A stretch of DNA of 20,668 nt from an uncultured Pedobacter sp. (GTDB taxonomy: Bacteria > Bacteroidota > Bacteroidia > Sphingobacteriales > Sphingobacteriaceae). A model generated the notes under the pieces. That model saw only the letters and a list, made by a program, of their open reading frames with translations. It had not been told where the DNA came from and searched no databases. The position numbers and the translations under genes are program-made. Shown in pieces: positions 15,629 through 20,668 of this stretch (within the stretch, counting starts at the first letter, position 1; the number at the start of each line of letters is the position of its first letter). The stretch spans positions 1 through 20,668 of the forward strand of contig CAMLDJ010000071.1 of the NCBI GenBank assembly GCA_946478755.1. Direction: 5' to 3'.

Positions 15629-16063
15629 TCAGAACTTACTTTCCACGACTTTCTTTAATTCGGCAAGTAAGGCTTCCCACATTTCAAGGGAATGTTTTCT
15701 TTCATTTTCATTCTTATTATTGTCCTGTGATAATGAAATAGACGTATGGCCATCCTTGTCAGACAATTCATAAGTTAAGGTATGGTAGTTTTCAGGAACA
15801 TCAGGAACTCCCGCAAGCGGACTAAAGTGTGTATACTGAAGCAACTGAAAAGGCACTACTTTTAGAATCGTTCCTTTATCTTCATACGGCTTGTCTTTCC
15901 ATATGCCCTTCCATACTATTGAACTGCCTTCTTTCCAAGCTGAAACAACATTTGTTCCAAACATATATCGTTTAATCAGGTCCGGGGTAATGAGTGCATT
16001 CCAAACGCTTTCGATTGGCGCGTCAATGGTGATGGTCGCTTTTGCAATTAGTCCTTTGTCCAT
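15629..16063 (-). CDS. SRPBCC / AHSA1-type domain protein
   Basis: A 144-residue cytoplasmic protein with a single START-like helix-grip fold. The opening is ATITIDAPIESVWNALITPDLIKRYMFG, the usual start of the AHSA1 (activator of Hsp90 ATPase homologue)-like group. WKGIWKDKPYEDKGTIL forms the central sheet, TLTYELSDKDGHTSISLSQD the later strands, and a long C-terminal helix carries WEALLAELKKVV. Such proteins bind hydrophobic ligands or act as small stress-related factors, and are often paired with an ArsR repressor, which is absent here. Two TTAAATTTA repeats lie 136-154 bases upstream of its start, in the region shared with the divergent methyltransferase gene. Confidence 0.9.
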   Translation of the reverse strand: MDKGLIAKATITIDAPIESVWNALITPDLIKRYMFGTNVVSAWKEGSSIVWKGIWKDKPYEDKGTILKVVPFQLLQYTHFSPLAGVPDVPENYHTLTYELSDKDGHTSISLSQDNNKNENERKHSLEMWEALLAELKKVVESKF

Positions 16064-16198
16064 AGTAATTATTGCTGGTTAATGTAAATTCTATATTGAT
16101 TAACAATTTAAACTTAAAATTGATTAAGACCCTAAGCTTTTTATCATTAAACATACTTTTATCAATAGCATTTAGCAGCGCATATCTTGTTTTATTCT

Positions 16199-16217
16199 TT
16201 AAATTTAGTTAAATTTA
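16199..16217. repeat. Tandem 9-base repeat TTAAATTTA with one-base spacer
   Basis: The word occurs at 16199-16207 and 16209-16217 in the divergent intergenic region (16064-16304). Each copy contains the palindrome TAAATTTA. It could be a regulator site or just AT-rich promoter DNA. Confidence 0.2.
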
Positions 16218-16290
16218 AGTGTGTGAAAATCAGTTATTTGATGTCTATGTGTTAAATCTGATCATCATCATAAAATATGCCTTTGAACAT

Positions 16291-16295
16291 GGAGG
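16291..16295 (+). promoter_or_regulatory. Strong ribosome-binding site GGAGG deciding the start at 16305
   Basis: GGAGG stands nine bases before the ATG at 16305, ideal Shine-Dalgarno geometry. This is unusual in a genome whose other genes mostly lack one. It argues against the in-frame TTG at 16296, which directly abuts the motif. Confidence 0.6.
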
Positions 16296-16304
16296 TTGGG
16301 ACAC

Positions 16305-17000
16305 ATGAAACAGTTTTTGCATTTATTACTCGTCTTTTGGATACCTCAAATGGGGGCGTCCCAGGATTATGAGCGCCTGCGCAGTAATATGGTACTTAAA
16401 CAGATTGAGGCGCGGGGTATTAAACACCAGCCTACCCTTATCGCCATGCGCAAGGTGGAACGGCATTTATTTGTACCATATGAATATCGAAATGAGGCCT
16501 ATGCCGACACTCCACTACCGATAGGCTATGGGCAGACCATCTCCCAACCCTATATAGTGGCCGAAATGACCCTACTGCTTGAGCCCAAGGCAACTGATCG
16601 GGTACTTGAAATCGGTACAGGCTCCGGATATCAGGCAGCAGTACTAGCTGAAATCGTTGATAAGGTGTATACCATTGAGATCGTTAAGGAGCTGGCTGGG
16701 CAAACAAAAAAACTACTAGCTAAGCTCGGCTATAATAATGTAGAAACATTTGTCGGCGATGGTTACAAGGGGCTCGAAGCAAAAGCCCCTTTCGATGCGA
16801 TCATTGTAACGGCAGCAGTCAAAGACATCCCAGCCCCACTGCTCAAACAACTTAAAGAGGGCGGAAAAATGATCATACCTGTAGGCGCGTCATCTGCAGT
16901 GCAAACGCTGGTTCTGGTCAGAAAAAACGGTGGAAAAATACTGAAAACCAACTTGACAAAAGTGCGTTTTGTGCCTTTTACAAGAGAAAAGACCAATTGA
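16305..17000 (+). CDS. Exported protein-L-isoaspartate O-methyltransferase homologue
   Basis: A 231-residue SAM-dependent methyltransferase of the PIMT family, which methylates isoaspartyl residues in aged proteins to start their repair. Family marks are RHLFVP near the start (in ERHLFVPYEYR), the catalytic-pocket segment ADTPLPIGYGQTISQPYIVA, the SAM-binding loop VLEIGTGSGYQAAVLAE, then DGYKGL, and APFDAIIVTAA before PAPLLKQLKEGG. Unlike the cytoplasmic enzyme it begins with a signal-peptide-like sequence (MKQFLHLLLVFW ... GAS), with likely cleavage around residue 19. It should therefore reach the periplasm, where SAM is not known to be available. I chose ATG 16305 because of the GGAGG nine bases upstream. 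It is probably a separate unit: 102 bases separate it from the LacI gene. Enzyme family is secure; location and activity are inferred. Confidence 0.92.
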   Translation: MKQFLHLLLVFWIPQMGASQDYERLRSNMVLKQIEARGIKHQPTLIAMRKVERHLFVPYEYRNEAYADTPLPIGYGQTISQPYIVAEMTLLLEPKATDRVLEIGTGSGYQAAVLAEIVDKVYTIEIVKELAGQTKKLLAKLGYNNVETFVGDGYKGLEAKAPFDAIIVTAAVKDIPAPLLKQLKEGGKMIIPVGASSAVQTLVLVRKNGGKILKTNLTKVRFVPFTREKTN

Positions 17001-17053
17001 CACAGATTAGTTGTCGATTCTTCCTGACCCTAAATAATTTTCTTTTTTTTTAT

Positions 17054-17061
17054 TACCTTAG
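17054..17061 (+). promoter_or_regulatory. Weak candidate -7 box of the lacI-family gene
   Basis: TACCTTAG matches TAnnTTTG at 7 of 8 positions, 41 bases before the ATG at 17103, just after a T-rich run. Confidence 0.2.
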
Positions 17062-17102
17062 GCTATAAAAAGAAACCAAATCTAATTCCCTTCTAAATCT
17101 TT

Positions 17103-18122
17103 ATGGCCCGTCATTACGTAACAATAAAGGATATTGCAAAAATTTTAAATATTTCAGTTTCTACGGTGTCCAGGGCCTTGAGGGACACTTACGACGTCAA
17201 CCAGGAAACTAAGGAGAAAGTACTGGCCCTTGCCACAGAACTGAACTACAAGCCCAATTTTAATGCAACAGGGCTGGCTAAAGGCAGCACTCATAATTTA
17301 GGGGTTATTTTACCTTTCATTACCAATTACTACTTTTCTACAGTCATCACCGGCATTCAGGAAGTGGCCTATAATAACGGATATAATATCATCTTGTTTG
17401 TGACCAACGACTCACCAGAAAGGGAACTTGCCATTATGGAGAACCTTTCTGTTTCGAGCCTGGATGGCTTGCTGGTTTCCATTTCTTCTGATTCTGACTC
17501 CTGTAACCACTTTCAGGAAATTGTAGATGAAGGCATACCTGTCGTCTTCTTTGACAGGGTAGCCAGCGAAATTGAGACCTCAAAAGTAATGCAGGACGAT
17601 TACAATGGAGCTTTTGAGGCTGTTGAACATCTGATCGCAAACGGATACAGACGAATTGCACATATTGCCGGCCCAAAAGGGCTCAGTTTTACGGAAGCCA
17701 GGCTGAGGGGGTATCTGGATGTACTAAAGAAACACAACATTCAGCCAAATGAAGACTGGGTCATTTACTCGGGCTTTTCCCAGGAGCATGGCGAAAACGA
17801 CACACTCCAGTTAATGGGATTGGAAAACAAACCGGATGCTATTTTTGCCGCGAATGACAGAAAGGCCATAGGGGCCATGATTACACTAAAAAGCAAAGGC
17901 ATACAGGTTGGAGAAGAATTTGGTGTAATTGGTTTTACCAACGATCCGATGTCGACTATCATCTCCCCCTCTTTATCTACCATTGCAGAACCTGCTTTTG
18001 AGGTTGGTAAATTAAGTTGCGAGCTACTGATCAAGCACATCACCAAGAAATATTTTCAGGCGCAAGAAGTCGTGTTGCCAGGAAAACTCATCGTTCGGGA
18101 ATCCAGCAACAGAAAAATCTAA
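17103..18122 (+). CDS. LacI-family transcriptional regulator
   Basis: A 339-residue repressor of the standard LacI/PurR layout. The N-terminal helix-turn-helix (VTIKDIAKILNISVSTVSRAL, about residues 6-26) is followed by the hinge helix region (NATGLAKGSTHNLGVILP) and a periplasmic-binding-protein-like effector domain from about 62 to the end. Landmarks in it are FFDRV, HLIANGYRRIAHIAGP, PDAIFAANDRKAIGAM and the C-terminal FEVGKLSCELLIKHI. Regulators of this kind bind a sugar or sugar phosphate and control a neighbouring sugar operon. Its convergent neighbour encodes a NagA-like deacetylase, a Gfo/Idh/MocA protein and a transporter-like protein, so an amino-sugar derivative is a reasonable effector guess. 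Its last bases overlap the nagA stop by 3 bases. Confidence 0.95.
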   Translation: MARHYVTIKDIAKILNISVSTVSRALRDTYDVNQETKEKVLALATELNYKPNFNATGLAKGSTHNLGVILPFITNYYFSTVITGIQEVAYNNGYNIILFVTNDSPERELAIMENLSVSSLDGLLVSISSDSDSCNHFQEIVDEGIPVVFFDRVASEIETSKVMQDDYNGAFEAVEHLIANGYRRIAHIAGPKGLSFTEARLRGYLDVLKKHNIQPNEDWVIYSGFSQEHGENDTLQLMGLENKPDAIFAANDRKAIGAMITLKSKGIQVGEEFGVIGFTNDPMSTIISPSLSTIAEPAFEVGKLSCELLIKHITKKYFQAQEVVLPGKLIVRESSNRKI

Positions 18123-19309
18123 GACTTGCTGTAAACCACTTTTCCGTTCACAATGGTATGCTGAACGTTAATCTCCCGATCAAAAATTACCACATCTGCA
18201 TCCTTACCCGAAATAAGTGCCCCTTTGCGGTTTTCCAATCCCATGATACGTGCAGGTGTTTTACTGATCATCCTTACTGCTTCCTCCAGGGAAACCCCAG
18301 CCATATTTACCATGTTACGAACCAGTCTGTCGGCTGTAGCAACGCTCCCTGCAAAAGAACTTCTGTCCGGCAGCTTTGCAACCCCATCTTCTATAATCAC
18401 TTTTAGTCCGTTCTTTAAGCTACCTAATATGCTGTCGCCCGGTGGCATTCCGGCACCCCGCATGGCATCTGTAATGAGTGCTGTTCTCCCAGCACCCTTT
18501 ATTTTGTGGATCAATTTCAACAAGGGTGCAGGTAAATGAACCCCATCAGCTATAATCTCAACATCCATTTCATCAATCAGATATCCGCTTTCAATTACTC
18601 CGGCAAAGCGGAAGCAGTCCCGGCGGCTAACACCGGACATGCTCGAATAAAAATGCGTTGCCAGGGTATAACCATTTTCAAAGGCTTCGAGTACCTCTTC
18701 GTAAATCGCATCTGTATGTGCTACTGCCGCCAATACTCCCTTCGATCTCAGATACCTACCAAATTCAATAGCTCCTTTTAATTCAGGAGCAGCACTCCAT
18801 CTTTTGATGACATTCGTTGCGGCTAGTATTTCTTTGTACTCTGCAGGATCAGGGTCACGGATATAACGAGGATCCTGCGCTCCCCTTTGGCTCAATGCAA
18901 AATACGGACCTTCCAGGTGCATGCCTATAAACTGTGCACCTTTATGATTTAGTTGCTGAGCCTGCTCGTAAATCCTTAAGGTTTCCAGCAGATCTTTCTT
19001 TTCGCTGGTCAGTGTCGTAGGGCACATAGCAGTAGTGCCATAGCGTGCATGCGTTTCGGCAATGCCCAGGAATGCTTCCACAGTATTGTCCATAAAGTCA
19101 TGCCCGCCCCCACCATGAATGTGCAGGTCAATAAAACCTGGCGAGATGTAATTTCCTTTGGCATCGATTTCATCCGCTTCCGGGAAATCAAGATCCCCTT
19201 CCTGCGCTGCCACAATTTTTCCATCTGCTATCAATACTGTCCCCTGTCTAACGGTTTTGTACGGGGTGATGAGTTGTCCGTTATATATTTTTAGCCTTTT
19301 ACGCTGCAT
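18119..19309 (-). CDS. nagA: NagA-like N-acetylhexosamine-6-phosphate deacetylase, divergent variant
   Basis: A 396-residue amidohydrolase that should remove acetate from an N-acetylhexosamine 6-phosphate in the cytoplasm. Visible motifs are DLHIHGGGGHDF (metal His pair), MHLEGPYF (metal Glu), AHTDA, ATHFYSS (H219), ADGVHLP and ITDAMRGAG with the catalytic D281. The usual NagA segment T-H-(L/F)-(Y/F)-N-A-M is replaced by THFYSSM, so the N-A pair near the substrate is missing, and ITDAMRGAGMPPG differs from the E. coli VTDATAPAG. The acetylated sugar may therefore not be GlcNAc-6-P. I start at ATG 19309, two bases after the stop of the upstream gene; an in-frame ATG at 19336 would overlap that gene by 25 bases. 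Probably cotranscribed with it. Confidence 0.88.
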   Translation of the reverse strand: MQRKRLKIYNGQLITPYKTVRQGTVLIADGKIVAAQEGDLDFPEADEIDAKGNYISPGFIDLHIHGGGGHDFMDNTVEAFLGIAETHARYGTTAMCPTTLTSEKKDLLETLRIYEQAQQLNHKGAQFIGMHLEGPYFALSQRGAQDPRYIRDPDPAEYKEILAATNVIKRWSAAPELKGAIEFGRYLRSKGVLAAVAHTDAIYEEVLEAFENGYTLATHFYSSMSGVSRRDCFRFAGVIESGYLIDEMDVEIIADGVHLPAPLLKLIHKIKGAGRTALITDAMRGAGMPPGDSILGSLKNGLKVIIEDGVAKLPDRSSFAGSVATADRLVRNMVNMAGVSLEEAVRMISKTPARIMGLENRKGALISGKDADVVIFDREINVQHTIVNGKVVYSKS

Positions 19310-19311
19310 AA

Positions 19312-20532
19312 TTAAATTGAATATTCCGGTTTCCAAAGTTGTATTGTTTCAGTTTCAGCGGCGGTATTGCCCATATGAATTGCAATGGACGAATCTTTTG
19401 CAGTAGCTGCGTTTGATGCTGGTTGACTTTTTGACAAAATACAATGTGCGAAATCCTTCAAGGCATAAACAGTTGGCTCTAAAGATTTCTCACCAGGTTT
19501 TTCGAAAATCAGTTCATTACCTTTGCCTTGTGTGGTCACCGCAATAGTCGCTCCGGTCACCCCATCTACTGTACCCCTCTTATTGTTTATTGATTCCGGG
19601 TAAATAAATGCCTTATCGCGCTGTATTTCCAGGGTGGCTTTATCACCTAAAATACGGATTCCGTATCCATTGTAGGCATTGGAAAGCACAGACGTAACGC
19701 TTACTTTAACGTCATCCGGATACTCATAAATAGCCCTGATGTTGTCATAGGTGTCCCTTCCGTCCTTCCAGTAGTTTATCCCACCCATCGCAGTGACCTT
19801 TAATGGATGGGTTTCCGTCAGGTAATGTACCGCATCAATGGCATGTGCGCAAAGTTCAGATAAAGGACCGCCGCAATATTCTTTATACATTCTCCAGTTG
19901 ATGGCCCGTTCCATTTTGGGATCGCTGACCGGAAAGCGCCAGTTTGAATTCCGGTTATATTGGCATTCAAAATGCGTAATCTTTCCCAGCCAGTTCTGGC
20001 CTATTACTTCCTTCACTTTATGGTACAAACCAAAATAACGGTATTGATATCCTACCTGGAAAATCAGATTCGACTGACGGACCTTTTTCTCCAGATCGAT
20101 TGCCTGAGCAATATCGTAGGTCATGGATTTCTCCAAGTAGATATGCTTGCCCGCAGCCAGGGCATCCACAGCCATAGGATAATGTAAGTAGAGCGGAGTC
20201 GCAATGATCACTGCATCAATGTTTTTATCCTGGAGCAATTTACGGTAATCGGTATAGGCTTTAGCACCTTTCGCAGCTTGTTTCATCCCCTTATTAAGGT
20301 GCTCTGGAATAGGATCACAGCAAGCCGTAACCTGCATCTCCGGCATTCCACTGATCAGCTTGATCAATCCGGTTCCTCTTGATCCGGTACCAATCAGCCC
20401 GACCCTGATGGCATCATTTTTAAATTGATCTTTTGCCAGGGCCGGAAGTCCGGCATAACTTAACGCAAATCCCGATAGGGCTAGGGCATTCCTGGTTAGA
20501 AATTGTCTTCTTGAAAGTTCTTCCGGCTTCAT
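19312..20532 (-). CDS. Tat-exported Gfo/Idh/MocA-family oxidoreductase
   Basis: A 406-residue NAD(P)-binding protein with a twin-arginine signal: SRRQFLTRNALALSGFALS at 7-25, then a cleavage region around ALA (residues 31-33). The Rossmann domain follows (VGLIGTGSRGTGLI), then the EK pair E134-K135 in YLEKSMTYD, where most relatives have EKP. The C-terminal substrate domain contains WRMYKEYCGGPLSELCAHAIDAVHYLTE and ILGDKATLEI. Tat export would carry it folded with cofactor bound. Related exported proteins include glycosidases using an NAD-dependent oxidative mechanism (GH109 and similar families), so an N-acetylhexosaminidase or a sugar dehydrogenase are both possible. It lies between a transporter-like gene (46 bases) and nagA (2 bases), pointing to amino-sugar processing. 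Confidence 0.92.
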   Translation of the reverse strand: MKPEELSRRQFLTRNALALSGFALSYAGLPALAKDQFKNDAIRVGLIGTGSRGTGLIKLISGMPEMQVTACCDPIPEHLNKGMKQAAKGAKAYTDYRKLLQDKNIDAVIIATPLYLHYPMAVDALAAGKHIYLEKSMTYDIAQAIDLEKKVRQSNLIFQVGYQYRYFGLYHKVKEVIGQNWLGKITHFECQYNRNSNWRFPVSDPKMERAINWRMYKEYCGGPLSELCAHAIDAVHYLTETHPLKVTAMGGINYWKDGRDTYDNIRAIYEYPDDVKVSVTSVLSNAYNGYGIRILGDKATLEIQRDKAFIYPESINNKRGTVDGVTGATIAVTTQGKGNELIFEKPGEKSLEPTVYALKDFAHCILSKSQPASNAATAKDSSIAIHMGNTAAETETIQLWKPEYSI

Positions 20533-20578
20533 TAGTTTATGTATTTTAAAAAAACATCAACAGGTTAAATTTAACAGA

Positions 20579-20668
20579 TCAATCATTGGGCAACCAGCGT
20601 CTGATCTGGTGTCCCTTAAATGCATAAAACATTAAATATAGGTAACATGGGAACAATACCCAATAGGC
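20579..20668 (-). CDS. C-terminus of a membrane protein, probably a sugar transporter (partial)
   Basis: An open minus-strand frame enters from the right edge and ends with TGA at 20579. The 29 visible residues are a hydrophobic aromatic helix (YWVLFPCYLYLMFYAF) followed by a basic cytoplasmic tail (KGHQIRRWLPND). That is a typical end for the last helix of a polytopic carrier such as a sodium:solute symporter or MFS protein, but the family cannot be fixed from so little. It is 46 bases upstream of the Gfo/Idh/MocA gene on the same strand, so it is probably the operon's preceding gene. Confidence 0.55.
   Translation of the reverse strand, partial: AYWVLFPCYLYLMFYAFKGHQIRRWLPND

Overview
The window looks like chromosomal DNA of a Bacteroidota bacterium, most likely Sphingobacteriaceae (Pedobacter/Mucilaginibacter-like). 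This rests on moderate-to-low GC, few Shine-Dalgarno sites, several upstream boxes matching the Bacteroidota -7 consensus TAnnTTTG, and gene content (secreted GH20 hexosaminidase, small SSC-type lipoproteins, FabV, a Tat-exported Gfo/Idh/MocA protein). The genus is an inference. No rRNA, tRNA, insertion sequence or CRISPR array was seen.

Left part, minus strand (1-8259). The first codons of a probable ExuT-type MFS transporter run off the left edge behind about 420 bases of intergenic DNA. Then come pyruvate carboxylase (pyc, complete, three enzymatic modules) and enoyl reductase fabV. A tight unit follows in the order GH20 beta-hexosaminidase -> HipA-like kinase -> DUF3037 protein, with a 6-bp gap and then an overlap. 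This kinase/DUF3037 pair has no HipB-type DNA-binding partner and is the least explained system here.

Middle part, mostly plus strand (8446-16304). It holds a small lipoprotein, elongation factor P, a small conserved-looking minus-strand protein, a secreted alpha/beta hydrolase, and a sigma-54-dependent activator with three tandem GAF-like sensor repeats. Next are an NmrA-type NAD(P)-binding protein, a cluster of very short genes between 14618 and 15136, another small lipoprotein and an SRPBCC protein. The hydrolase and the activator lie 69 bp apart and may belong together.

Right part (16305-20668). An exported protein-L-isoaspartate methyltransferase homologue with a clear GGAGG ribosome site is followed by a LacI-family repressor. 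Convergent with it is a minus-strand operon: a membrane-protein C-terminus (transporter-like, cut by the right edge) -> Tat-exported Gfo/Idh/MocA oxidoreductase -> NagA-like deacetylase. The repressor and nagA overlap at their stop codons. With the GH20 enzyme about 10 kb away, the window suggests amino-sugar (chitin or peptidoglycan/glycan) use feeding central metabolism, although nagA is a divergent variant and its exact substrate is open.
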